Of a stretch of 56,186 bases of DNA, positions 14,914 to 24,700 are shown one piece after another. Position numbers and translations under genes: made by a program. The stretch's first letter is position 1. Every line of letters starts with the position of its first letter. The notes beneath the pieces are model-generated. The model was not told the origin of the DNA. It saw only the letters and a program-made list of their open reading frames with translations, and searched no databases. The DNA comes from Clostridia bacterium (GTDB lineage Bacteria; Bacillota; Clostridia; Christensenellales; CAG-314): the NCBI GenBank assembly GCA_900769665.1, contig CAAGHL010000033.1:1-56186 (forward strand). The letters are read 5' to 3'.

Positions 14914-16725
14914 ATGACTATTTCTGAGTATAACGAGTATATAAAGAACTATTTGGAAAATGACAATACTAAAAGTGCTGTTATGTTAACTGCTCCGTGG
15001 GGCGCAGGAAAGAGTTATTATATAAGAGAAGAATTAGTACCTTTTGTAAAGGAAAAATTGAACAAAATGTGTGTTTGCATTTCATTATATGGCTTAAAAA
15101 ACATAGATGAAGTCAGCAAGGCTCTCTATCTTGAAGTTAGATTCGGAAAATTTGATAGGAATAATGAGAAACATACCACTACCAAAGTTATCGGCAAAAC
15201 CATTGTAAAAGGCGTTGCAAGTTTTTTCGGAATAAACTTGGATATGGACGATTCTTCGTTGCAAGAATTATATGATTCAGTTGATTTGTCTGGAAAATTT
15301 ATTATATTAGAAGATATTGAACGCTCTGACATTGATATTATCCAAATTTTAGGTTACGTTAGCAATCTTGTTGAACAAGATGGTGTTAAAGTTTTGTTAG
15401 TTGCTAATGAACAAGAGTTTCTTTCTCGAGAAAGTCATAAACATAATAATACTGAGGAGAAAAAAATACAAAAAGCAGTTGATTCAATTACCGATAGAGA
15501 AGATCCTTTAACTGTTGAAGCTCAGGAATATCTTAGAAAAAAAGAAAAAACTATAAATGATACGATTACCTTTGAGGCAGATAAGCATGAAGCTTTGAAA
15601 ATTATTATTAGCTCATTTTTTACAAAGGACATTGCGCAGTTTTTAACGGATGCTTCTTATATAAAAGATATTATAAACGTGATGTGGAGTGTGAAATCGG
15701 ACAATCTTCGAGCGGTGATTTTTGTTTGTCAAAAAATAAGTGACATTATAAAAGCTTGTGAAACGGTCCTTGATAGAAATTTTATAAAATTCATACTGTG
15801 TAGCACGATTGCCTACGCTTGTCGTCTTAAGAAAGGAGAAAGCGTAAGATGGGAAAGCGATATAAACTCTCCTGTGAATTTAGGAACTGCAACATTTCCT
15901 TTATATTGGGTTTGTTATGAATATATTAATAGTCATTATTTGAAGTTGGATAAACTCGTTGAAGCGCAGGAATCATATTTGAGGCAAAAGAAATTGGAAG
16001 AAACTGAAAGTGATTTTAATAATTACATAGATGTGTTGAGAAGTTATTATTATAATACCGAGGAAAACGTCTCAAATGCTGTTGCTCAGATTAAGAACCT
16101 TTTGTCAGTGAAAGATGGCGTTAGTTTTAGTGAATATGGTGCATTAGCAAACTATTTAATTGCAGTGAGGGATTGTATTAGTAATACCTCCGATGTAGAT
16201 GAGTGTAAGCAGTTGATGTTAAAGAATATTCGTGAAAGCGAAGTTGATCCAGGTGTCGAGTCTGATATTATGTACTCAGATGGAATTGCTTTGGACACAG
16301 AAGAGAAAGCTAATGAGTTGTCTGCGTTTAAGGAAGAACTAATAAACGAAATAAACACAAAAAAAGGAAAAATTTTTCGAGATAATAGTGTTGACGATAT
16401 GAAAAAATTTATTGCCAATGCAGACTCCAATAAAAGTAAATTTACTGGGAAAGGGGGATTTGTAAAGGATGTTGATATGGACGATTTTGTTGACTCTCTA
16501 AAAAAATGTAATGCTAAAACTATATCAGATGTCTGTCGCATATTCTTGGAAATATATGCACCGATGAATATCGGTGAGTTTATGTCTGCCGACAAAGATA
16601 ATCTTATTGGTTTGAAGAGAAAGTTAGAATCACTGCGAGATTCTTTTGATGGATATGATAAGATACAAAAGAAGCAAATTGGTTGGTTTATTGGTAAATT
16701 GGGAAACATAATTCAAAAATTATAA
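14914..16725 (+). CDS. KAP-like P-loop NTPase, putative defence protein
   Basis: 603 residues. Walker A is APWGAGKS (27-34) and Walker B is FIILEDIE (129-136), a KAP-type pair (Pro-Trp-Gly before GKS; acidic Asp-x-Glu-Arg). A sensor-like segment LLVANEQEFL follows. The C-terminal 350 residues are helical and charged, with no recognised effector domain and no obvious membrane insertion. KAP-family NTPases occur in phage-defence loci. Base composition is much more AT-rich than the neighbouring glycan genes, suggesting separate acquisition. It has its own promoter and a good ribosome site (AGAGGAAG). Confidence 0.65.
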   Translation: MTISEYNEYIKNYLENDNTKSAVMLTAPWGAGKSYYIREELVPFVKEKLNKMCVCISLYGLKNIDEVSKALYLEVRFGKFDRNNEKHTTTKVIGKTIVKGVASFFGINLDMDDSSLQELYDSVDLSGKFIILEDIERSDIDIIQILGYVSNLVEQDGVKVLLVANEQEFLSRESHKHNNTEEKKIQKAVDSITDREDPLTVEAQEYLRKKEKTINDTITFEADKHEALKIIISSFFTKDIAQFLTDASYIKDIINVMWSVKSDNLRAVIFVCQKISDIIKACETVLDRNFIKFILCSTIAYACRLKKGESVRWESDINSPVNLGTATFPLYWVCYEYINSHYLKLDKLVEAQESYLRQKKLEETESDFNNYIDVLRSYYYNTEENVSNAVAQIKNLLSVKDGVSFSEYGALANYLIAVRDCISNTSDVDECKQLMLKNIRESEVDPGVESDIMYSDGIALDTEEKANELSAFKEELINEINTKKGKIFRDNSVDDMKKFIANADSNKSKFTGKGGFVKDVDMDDFVDSLKKCNAKTISDVCRIFLEIYAPMNIGEFMSADKDNLIGLKRKLESLRDSFDGYDKIQKKQIGWFIGKLGNIIQKL

Positions 16726-16864
16726 CTATTGTTAATAGGATGATAGCTACTCAACATGTATCATACAAGCGAAAATTATGAGTATTTAACGATGATTAAC
16801 ATCGTTTAAGGTTAAACTCGGTTTTGTACTTAATGCTAAGTTAATTGTTTGTGAGGTAAATAAA
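16726..16864. promoter_or_regulatory. Gap with a 7-bp inverted repeat
   Basis: AACGATG (16788-16794) and CATCGTT (16800-16806) flank ATTAA. There is no T tract, so an operator or RNA hairpin upstream of the DUF4238 gene is more likely than a terminator. Confidence 0.35.
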
Positions 16865-17872
16865 ATGTCCGAAGCAAAAAGACATCATTATATTCCACAA
16901 TTTATTTTAAGAAATTTTCTTGACGATAACGGACAAGTTTCGTATTGGGATATAGAAAAAGAAGTTTTGGAAAAACGAAATACTAGAAGTGTATTTATGA
17001 ATTTCGACATGTATCGTGATGAGCTAAATTACCGAGAAAATCCGACGGCAATAGAATCGTCATTGTCTGTTTTTGAAAGTGAAATAGCTAATCTGATTAA
17101 CAACAAGTTCTTGAAAAATGACGAAATAACAATTACACGCTCTGAGCTTGAGTCATTGAGAATATTTTTGGAATTATTGTCTTTTCGTTCTGATTTGAGA
17201 AAAGACCAATACATAAACAGTAAATTCACTGAAAGTACAAGAGATGTGCTTTCCGAGTATGCGAATGGTGATTATGTCGACTTGTGGAAGAAAGAAGTAG
17301 ACGCTTTGTCTAAGTGTAGAACATATGAGGATATAAACAAGAGTAAAGAGATTGACCCGATAATTAAAATGGATTTCATGAATGCAATAAAGGGTTACTA
17401 TATGACAGTAGTAGAAGCACGTGGTGGCGACTTTTTATTGACAGATGTTTATCCGACTTTGGAAGTATACCCTATGACAATTGATGTTAACATTCATTTA
17501 CATTGTATATACCCGTTTTCCAATAAGCGTGCATTGCTTTTGAATCATGTCATGTTCAAACCGTGTTTTGAAGGAGATATTTTGTTTGAGCCAATGCGGA
17601 AGGTGTCTAAAATAAAAGGTGATATGATCGCTTTGCCGCGAAATAGGTATAAAATCGGCGGGAGAATTCTAAGTCCGGAAGATGAATTTATTTATAGAGT
17701 TAGAAAGATTTATTCGTCAGACGTGGAGTATATAAATGCGCTATTGTTAAATGAGGCTCGTATCGGAGTAATGTTTAAGAACGCAGAAGATATTCAAGAG
17801 TCGGTCATTCAATTTATCCGAAGAAATGATACTAAGAAAAAATATGATGCTTTAGAAAATAGATTAAGATAG
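16865..17872 (+). CDS. DUF4238 family protein
   Basis: 335 residues. The start KRHHYIPQFILRNFLDD is the family signature (HHYxPQFxLRxF). It includes a helical middle and a C-terminal part with PLRN-like elements. DUF4238 proteins are frequent on prophages and islands; the conserved His pair suggests a nuclease- or metal-type site but the activity is not established. It follows the KAP gene by 139 bases on the same strand, is similarly AT-rich and probably belongs to the same cargo. Confidence 0.75.
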   Translation: MSEAKRHHYIPQFILRNFLDDNGQVSYWDIEKEVLEKRNTRSVFMNFDMYRDELNYRENPTAIESSLSVFESEIANLINNKFLKNDEITITRSELESLRIFLELLSFRSDLRKDQYINSKFTESTRDVLSEYANGDYVDLWKKEVDALSKCRTYEDINKSKEIDPIIKMDFMNAIKGYYMTVVEARGGDFLLTDVYPTLEVYPMTIDVNIHLHCIYPFSNKRALLLNHVMFKPCFEGDILFEPMRKVSKIKGDMIALPRNRYKIGGRILSPEDEFIYRVRKIYSSDVEYINALLLNEARIGVMFKNAEDIQESVIQFIRRNDTKKKYDALENRLR

Positions 17873-17958
17873 AATTGTGAAAATGGGATTATTTAGATGT
17901 TTTTGTTTGTATTGCATTTGTGTAAATAAAATAAAATCGTAAAACATCAAATAAAAAA

Positions 17959-18002
17959 ATACGTTGGAAATACGAACAAAACACGAAAGAAATACGAAAT
18001 TT
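17959..18002. repeat. Four 11-bp iterons (ATACGaacaaa type), left array
   Basis: Four consecutive 11-base units beginning A(T/C)ACG: ATACGTTGGAA, ATACGAACAAA, ACACGAAAGAA, ATACGAAATTT. A related array lies at 53579-53632. Confidence 0.7.
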
Positions 18003-18022
18003 TTAGGAAATGCCAAGAAAAA

Positions 18023-18068
18023 GGCCTGTCGCAAGAAGACAAGATTTATTTGCGACAGCCTTCTCTTT
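18023..18068. terminator. Terminator between convergent genes
   Basis: GGC(C)TGTCGCAA pairs with TTGCGACAGCC, followed by TTCTCTTTT. The same stem sequence recurs at 35183-35227. Confidence 0.65.
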
Positions 18069-18112
18069 TACATTCTCATTCTGTGAATGGTGCAGTTAGT
18101 CATTAAGCCTAT

Positions 18113-19111
18113 TTATTCTTTAACGGAAAATTCTCTTGATAAATAGTTTGTGTACTTTTTATAGTCTTTAATCTTTTTGCAATAATCCCAGTTCCGTGGC
18201 ATACGATCTGTTTGGTAGTATAGTTCCATTATTTTTCTATTTTGTTTCATTTTATTGCACAACATCGGATTTACGTAAAATTGCTCGTCGTACATTAACA
18301 ATGATACAAATAGAAAGTGTAATTTTTCCTCATCATTAAGTTTTTCAAATTCTTTAATTAAACTTTCGACATTGTGTATATTGCATTTTTCTATGTAGAA
18401 TAACACTCGAGTTTGACCTTTATAGGGTAAAACCGCCAAATAAAAATAGTTTGACAAAAATGTGGATGTTAAATCGTAGGGGTTGAATAATTGTTTGCCA
18501 TTCAAATCAAACACATAGGCGATTATGGTTTGTGTGGCAAGTTGGGTTTCGTAATCAAGCAGTTTGCTGAAAAGTATTTGGAATGGAAATGATGTGCTGT
18601 TTTTATAGTTCTTTAGTTTTCTTATATATTTTGCGTGCTCTATTATATCCAGTTGGGCGGGAGATAACATTTGTTGTGATTGATACTGCTCAATCTGTTT
18701 TCTTTGCAAGCAAACGATTTTTCTTTTGGTAAAAATATGGGATAAGTGATTTTTTACTCCTATTTCAAGTAATATAAGTTTTTTCTGTTCATAGCTCAAT
18801 CTGTCAAAATTTAATAAGGATTCTGGGTTTTCATAATCTGAGAAAAATTTTTGATCGCAATTCCTGCATAACATAAAAAATGTAAATGCATTCTTGATTC
18901 CTGTTTGAGTATTTTGAATAGATAGTCTACTTAATGATTGCCCATATTCTACCATTCCTTGTTGTGCAATTTCTTTTAAGATAAAACGTGGAACAACATG
19001 AGAGTTGCATGGTGATTCAATCTTTTTGCCACAAAGGAAACATGCTGTAGTTTTTGCATCCCGCTCTATTTGCTTTAACATATTGTTTGTTTCTATATCG
19101 AACTTGTTCAT
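18113..19111 (-). CDS. HNH-like zinc protein, putative defence nuclease
   Basis: 332 residues. The N-terminus has CFLCGKK (Cys24, 27), then SHVVPRFILKEI and a second pair CRNC with DYE. CxxC...SHxxPRF...CxxC is a zinc-ribbon plus His arrangement seen in HNH-type or related proteins of unknown function. The remaining 230 residues are helical without a known domain. It is AT-rich like the KAP and DUF4238 genes and convergent with them across a terminator. I infer a defence role from context only. Confidence 0.5.
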   Translation of the reverse strand: MNKFDIETNNMLKQIERDAKTTACFLCGKKIESPCNSHVVPRFILKEIAQQGMVEYGQSLSRLSIQNTQTGIKNAFTFFMLCRNCDQKFFSDYENPESLLNFDRLSYEQKKLILLEIGVKNHLSHIFTKRKIVCLQRKQIEQYQSQQMLSPAQLDIIEHAKYIRKLKNYKNSTSFPFQILFSKLLDYETQLATQTIIAYVFDLNGKQLFNPYDLTSTFLSNYFYLAVLPYKGQTRVLFYIEKCNIHNVESLIKEFEKLNDEEKLHFLFVSLLMYDEQFYVNPMLCNKMKQNRKIMELYYQTDRMPRNWDYCKKIKDYKKYTNYLSREFSVKE

Positions 19112-19199
19112 CTTTGTATTTTCCTTGGTATTTTATCTGAAAATTATATCAAATTTTTTATATTTTTACAAGTGTCATTTTTTTGATAAAAACCAGATG

Positions 19200-19275
19200 T
19201 GTTGTTCAACCCATTAGGGATATGTCTTGTGAAAAAGAATCTTGTTTGCGTTGACGTCAGGTTGCCCTCCGTGGT
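19200..19275 (+). repeat. Leader-module repeat, copy B
   Basis: Second + strand copy of the 75-base module of 14695-14769, with TGACGTCA at 19252-19259. No gene with a ribosome site follows it directly. Confidence 0.8.
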
Positions 19276-19791
19276 GTAAGCCACAATAAGAAAGAGGAGA
19301 AGGATAACGGAGAAACCCCGGCAACACCCAACAGCCCAGAAAACTAAAGTAATTGTCCCTCAGAGACACCTCGACGTATTTATATAGAAGTGTAGAACAA
19401 GAATAGTCTATCCGTTTGGCGTTAGTTCGCCTATGGGGGGGGGGAGGGGACTTTGACGGGCTTGAACACCTTTTTAGGGAGAAATTGGGTGTTTTTTGGG
19501 GTCAAAAAGCCAAAAACGGGACAAAAATGGCTAGTTTATATAGATTCTAACAGTTATTGCCATTAGCCTTTTTCGTGTGTTTATATGCATAGAATGCAAG
19601 ATGTTATACGGAATTAAGGTTGCCGCAGGTATCTCAAGATAGCAAAAACCCCGATCGGGATTGTCAATTCCGTCGGGGTCGCATTTGTTTAGACTTTAAC
19701 ACAAAGAAAATCTTTTCGCTATTTTTTTTTCTGTTTTGTCTTATATGTATTGTAATCCTATATCTTAAATTACTTTAAATAAAAATCACTA
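19276..19791. other. Non-coding spacer between defence and glycan regions
   Basis: About 500 bases without a credible gene. It contains a run of ten G (19435-19444) and a minus-strand terminator (19643-19679). The lack of coding sequence between the two modules, after a repeat copy, suggests a recombination joint. Confidence 0.5.
19643..19679 (-). terminator. Minus-strand terminator
   Basis: ACCCCGA...TCGGGGT with inner CGG/CCG, followed by TTTTTGCT on the minus strand. Confidence 0.5.
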
Positions 19792-19820
19792 TTGATTTTC
19801 TTTATACGTTTTGATATAAT
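19792..19820 (+). promoter_or_regulatory. Promoter P1 of glycan block A
   Basis: TTGATT, 17-base spacer, TATAAT (19815-19820). Confidence 0.7.
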
Positions 19821-19887
19821 ATATCCACATTTGCTTCCAAAAAAGTTGTAGCAAACGACGTTGTTTTTTAATTTTTGAAAGTCGGTA

Positions 19888-19917
19888 TTGACACCGCAAA
19901 AACTCGTCAACTATAAT
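19888..19917 (+). promoter_or_regulatory. Promoter P2 of glycan block A
   Basis: TTGACA (19888-19893), 18-base spacer, TATAAT (19912-19917): near consensus, about 95 bases before the ArsR-type regulator start, so repression by that regulator is likely. Confidence 0.8.
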
Positions 19918-20011
19918 GGAGTTGAGCGAACAGCATTTTGCTTTGTTTTGCAGTGTGTTTTGTCGTGACACTCATGTCGTTGTTGCCGCCTAAGGAAGAA
20001 AGGAGTAGACA

Positions 20012-20944
20012 ATGAAAAAGGAACTCGTTTTAGACCTTAACCAAGACAATCAGGTTAATGTGGTAACGCAAGCCTTTTCATCCGAAGTAAGGCGCAAAAT
20101 TATGCAGTTGTTGCGCAAGGGCAGTTACACGATCAACGAAATCAGTTGCATTCTCAACCAGCCGCTGTCCACAACGTCGTTTCACATCAGCTTGCTGAAA
20201 AAGGCGCAACTAATCAACATCAATGCCACACGCGGCATACACGGCAGCGCAAAAGTCGTTTCTCGCAAGTTTGACAGAGTGACTTTTGACATGGACGACA
20301 TGTCCGAGCAAGTCGAGCAGGAGATGAACAGCATTTCGTTGGAAATCCCCGTCGGCAGTTACACCGATTGCAAAGCCAGCAATATTTGCGGCATTGCCAG
20401 CGATACGGAAATAATCGGAGTAGACGATATGCCGTCGGCGTTTTATCTTCCCGAACGCGTCAATGCGGGCATAGTGTGGTTTAGCGAAGGATATGTGGAG
20501 TACCGCATACCTAACTACTATTTGTACGGGCATCGCGCGCAAATAATCAACATAAGTTTCGAGCTTTGTTCCGAAGCGCCTAACTTCAACATGGATTGGC
20601 CGTCGGACATAACCCTGTGGCTAAACGGCAAAGAAATTTGCACCTACACAAGCAAGGGCGACTTCGGCGACAGGCGCGGACACCTTACCCCGTCTTGGTG
20701 GAGTAGTTTCAGTACGCAATACGGACTACTGAAAACCTTCAAGGTGGACGGCTATGGCGTGTACATAGACGAAAACCAAATAAACGAACTACCGATAGAC
20801 GAATTGAATTTGGAAAGCGACACGCACTTTACGTTGCGTATTGGTATCAAGGATGACGCAAAAAACAAGGGCGGACTGAATATTTTCGGTAAGACTTTCG
20901 GGGACTATGCGCAGGACATAATCGTACGCATAGATTACATATAA
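20012..20944 (+). CDS. ArsR-type transcription regulator with a sugar-sensing C-domain
   Basis: 310 residues. Residues 15-75 form a winged helix (SSEVRRKIMQLLRKGSYTIN, then EIS...PLSTTSFHISLLKKA). The C-terminal 200 residues are beta-rich, with WPSDITLWLNGKEICTYTS, GDFGDRRGHLTPSWW and TQYGLLKTFKVDGYGVY. This C-domain occurs with ArsR-type HTH domains next to Firmicutes glycoside hydrolase and ABC genes and probably binds an oligosaccharide. AAAGGAG precedes the start. It is the first gene of block A behind two promoters, so autoregulation is likely. Confidence 0.82.
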   Translation: MKKELVLDLNQDNQVNVVTQAFSSEVRRKIMQLLRKGSYTINEISCILNQPLSTTSFHISLLKKAQLININATRGIHGSAKVVSRKFDRVTFDMDDMSEQVEQEMNSISLEIPVGSYTDCKASNICGIASDTEIIGVDDMPSAFYLPERVNAGIVWFSEGYVEYRIPNYYLYGHRAQIINISFELCSEAPNFNMDWPSDITLWLNGKEICTYTSKGDFGDRRGHLTPSWWSSFSTQYGLLKTFKVDGYGVYIDENQINELPIDELNLESDTHFTLRIGIKDDAKNKGGLNIFGKTFGDYAQDIIVRIDYI

Positions 20945-20945
20945 A

Positions 20946-21668
20946 ATGAACAGATTTTCCGAGTTGTGCAAAAGTCATTTGTCCACAATTTTTGCAATCA
21001 ACTCCGTTTTTGCATTGTTTTGTTTGCCTTGGGCGGTGTGGACGATCGTTTGTCAGTGCTTTTCCGCTTTGCTTGTCGGCGCGTCCGAGGCGGTTGGCGG
21101 AGCATTGAGTTTGTGGTGCATGGGCAACTTGCCTTGTTTCTTGCTGTTGGCGGTAGGACTTGGCGGTGTTACTAAGTGTTGCGCCAACCTTTACTATGAG
21201 GACAGCGGCAACGTTTCCGATGGCTTCAGACAGGGCGGAAAAAACACGGGAAAATATTGTCTGTATGCCGTGTTTTTGTGGTTGTCCCTTTCGGCGGCGG
21301 TACTGTCTACCGTGTGGGTTGGCAAAATCAACCTGCCCGATTTGGTTGCTTACGTTTTGGCTGCGGTTGCCGTAGTGCAGTTTGTCTTTGTCCTGAGTTG
21401 GGTGTTTACTTGTGCGACGCAAAACTTGTTTTATTTCGATAAGTGGTCGGACGTTGCGACAAACGGCTGGAAATTGGTTTTTACAAAGCTTTCCTTTGTC
21501 GGCTGGGCGTTGTTGACAATATTGCCGATTGTTGTCACCGTGCTGTTACCATTTGTTTGGCAACTTGTGGCATGGGTGATTACGCTTGTTTTATTGCCCG
21601 TACCGCTTGTGCTTGTCGTGGTGGTAAATTACAAAAAAGTTTTTGACGCAGTTACACATATTCGTTGA
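20946..21668 (+). CDS. DUF624-like (YesL-type) membrane protein
   Basis: 240 residues with about five to six membrane segments (15-40, 50-85, 100-125, 130-155, 175-215). It fits the DUF624/YesL family that accompanies CUT1 sugar importers in Firmicutes; its role there is not known. It starts one base after the regulator's stop. The family call is by topology and context, not by a diagnostic motif. Confidence 0.55.
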   Translation: MNRFSELCKSHLSTIFAINSVFALFCLPWAVWTIVCQCFSALLVGASEAVGGALSLWCMGNLPCFLLLAVGLGGVTKCCANLYYEDSGNVSDGFRQGGKNTGKYCLYAVFLWLSLSAAVLSTVWVGKINLPDLVAYVLAAVAVVQFVFVLSWVFTCATQNLFYFDKWSDVATNGWKLVFTKLSFVGWALLTILPIVVTVLLPFVWQLVAWVITLVLLPVPLVLVVVVNYKKVFDAVTHIR

Positions 21669-21707
21669 TTTTTTGCGGACAAGTTCCGCTATTATAAGGA
21701 GGACATT

Positions 21708-24700
21708 ATGAAAAACGTTGCAAAACTATTGGCGGTAATATTGACCGTCGTATTGTGTATGGCGTTGTTTGTCGCATGTGACATCAACGACGACACTAAA
21801 CACGTTTGTCAACATGTTTGCCCGAAGTGCGGAGGATGTACGTCGGATTGCAAGGATCCGATTTGCTCCGAAAAATGCAAATGCGACAAAAGTGTAACCC
21901 ACACCGTGAAGATTGTAGGGGCAATCAAATCCTCTACGCAACAGGTCAAGGACGGAGAGTTTGCGCAAAAACCCTCTGCGGATCCTACCAAGTCAGGGTA
22001 CAAGTTCGATGGTTGGTTCGTCGGCGAAACGGAGTACAATTGGGATACTCCCGTAACCAAGGACATTACCATTACGGCAAAGTTTACCAAGTTGTTTGAC
22101 GTGCGTAACGGTTCGGCGGTCAGAAATGCCGACGGAACGTACACGACGGAACGCGGCAACACGCTGATTACCTTCGACAAACCGTTTAGCAAAGGCACGT
22201 TGATCGGCAAGGTTACTCCCGGCACGGCAAACGACTGCGGTATCGTGTTCGGCGCGGCGCAAGGCGAGTCGGAAGGTTGGTGGGAAAACAACAACTACTA
22301 CACCGTACTTGTAAACTTCAACGGAACGGTACTCATCAGTCACGTTGACAGCGGCTGGACGGAGTTGGCACGCTCTACCAAATTGGAGGCAACCTACAAT
22401 CCTCAAAACGAGTACACTATCAAGGTGCAGTACAACGAAGGTTTGTTGGTAGTGTTTGTAAATGACACGGAAGTGTATCGCAACAGTAATCTCGGCGAAC
22501 TTCCAGGCGTTATCGTAGGCTATCGCGCGGCTGAACAAGGCACAACGTTCAAGCCTTTGGAAATCGACGAAAACGATCTTCCCGTAGAAATCAAAGCCGA
22601 AGTAGTGGACAATTTTGTAGTCCGCAACGGAAAATTGGCAAAGGAAGAAAACAATCTTGTTGCAAAGGAAGCCAACACGCTTGCCGTACACAACGAGTAT
22701 CAATTGCAAAACGGAACTATTACCGCCAAAATGAAAGCAGGCGAAATCGGCGATAGCGGTATCGTATTCGGTATGACGCAAGCCAACGAGGAACTGTTTT
22801 GGGAGGCGGGAGCAAGTTACTACTTCTTCTTTGTCAACATCAACGGTTGCGCTTACCTCGGAAAGGTTGCGGGCGGTTGGCAACAATGCGGTAACGTACC
22901 GCCGATTGCCGACTACGACGTAAACAAAACTTACACGCTAAAAGTGGAAGTCAGTGACGGTACGATACGTTGCTACGTAGATGACGTGTTGTACATCACT
23001 TACACCGACGAAAACTTCTTGCTGGGTACAAGCGTAGGTTTGCGCGCAGGTAAGGCAAATACCGTTTACAGCGAGTTTACAGTTACCGCCGAAACTATCA
23101 CGCACGAACGTCCCGAAGGTTTCGATATTGTCAGCGGTGACTTCGAAAAGGCAGTAGGAAAGATAAAGGCAACATCGCAAAACTCCATGATGATTTCCCA
23201 AACGGAAACGCTTGCTACCAACGGAACGGTTTCGGCAAAAGTGTTGTCCGGTACGGACAGCGGCATAGTGTTTGGCGTAAAAACCAACGGAAACAAGAAT
23301 TTCTGGGAAGGGGAAGACGGTATTAGTTACTACTTCTTCTTTGTCAGCAAAGTCGGCGCGCCTATTCTTGCCAAAATTGCACCGAGTTACACTGAAATAA
23401 AACATTCCACGTTGTCGGCAATGTATTCCGCCAATGTCATGTATGACATCAAAGTGGTGGTAAAGGACGGAGTAGCATACTGCTACGTCGGCGACAGACT
23501 GATGATAAAGGAACAAGTAACGCTTGACGGCGACGGAATCGGCGTGCGTGCGGAAGCAAGTAACGTTGTTTTCAGCGATTTTGCCGTATCCGACAAAACC
23601 GACATCGTTACGGCGGACACGCTTATTTTCGGACATTCCTACACCGAATTGTGGACAACGTACAAAGCCGATTTCTTTGACGTAGACAACATTCTCAACA
23701 TCGGTATCGGAGGAACGGTTGCCGCAGATTGGCTCAACCTTACCGACGAAGTGGCAGCATACAATCCGAGTAAACTTGTGTATATGATCGGCATAAACGA
23801 CATGTACGGCACCAACACGGGAGAAAACATCTTCGCTACGGTTGCCGAAACGCTCAACAGATTGCACGAACTTTTGCCATCGGTAAAGATTGTGCTGATT
23901 AACTGCAACAAAGTGCCTCTCGAAAGCAAAAAAGCGTTCTACTCTCAAATCGATGTACTCAATGCAAAGTATGCGGAATTCGCAACGGAAAATAGCGCAT
24001 GGTGTACTCTTGTAGACTTTGCTTCGGTTGTGGAAGACGGCGAAGGCAACATAGATACAAGTTTGTTTGTTCCCGACAATTTGCACCTTAACGCCAACGG
24101 CTACGAAAAACTCACTCGTCTTGTGCGCGTTGCGTTTGGATTGGAAGCGGAAGGTTTGCCGTACAAGTTTGTTCACGGCGCAGGCACCTACACGCCGGAT
24201 AAGGTTACCAACACAACCGATTGGATGCTTGCGGTCACCAAGGAGAGAACATTTGCCGAAGGTACAATCACCGCAAAAATTAAGATGGGCACATTGTCCG
24301 ACAGCGGTATCGTATTCGGACTTACCGACAACGGACTTGCCAACTACTGGGAATCGGGCGTAAGCTATTACGAATTCTTCATCACAGGTTGGAACGGCGT
24401 CTACCTTGCAAAAATAGACAACGGCTGGAACGAACTGAAATCCTTGCCGTGTGGCATGCAACCCAACGTAGAGTACACGCTCAAAGTAGAGTGGAAAGAC
24501 GGCAATATTCGTTGCTACGTAGACGATGTTATGTACATCGATTACACCGACGCAAATCCGCTTACGGGTACCAAGTATGGCTACCGTACTATGGGCGCAG
24601 GCGTGGAATACGGTCCTATTACTACCACTGACACCGTTTCCGAACGTATCGTTCCTCCCGCAAACTACAACATAGTCAGCGGAAATGCCAAGGAAAGCAA

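Noticed and set aside
19435..19444. Run of ten G as a phase-variation tract
   Set aside because: It is not inside or directly upstream of any gene I can support.
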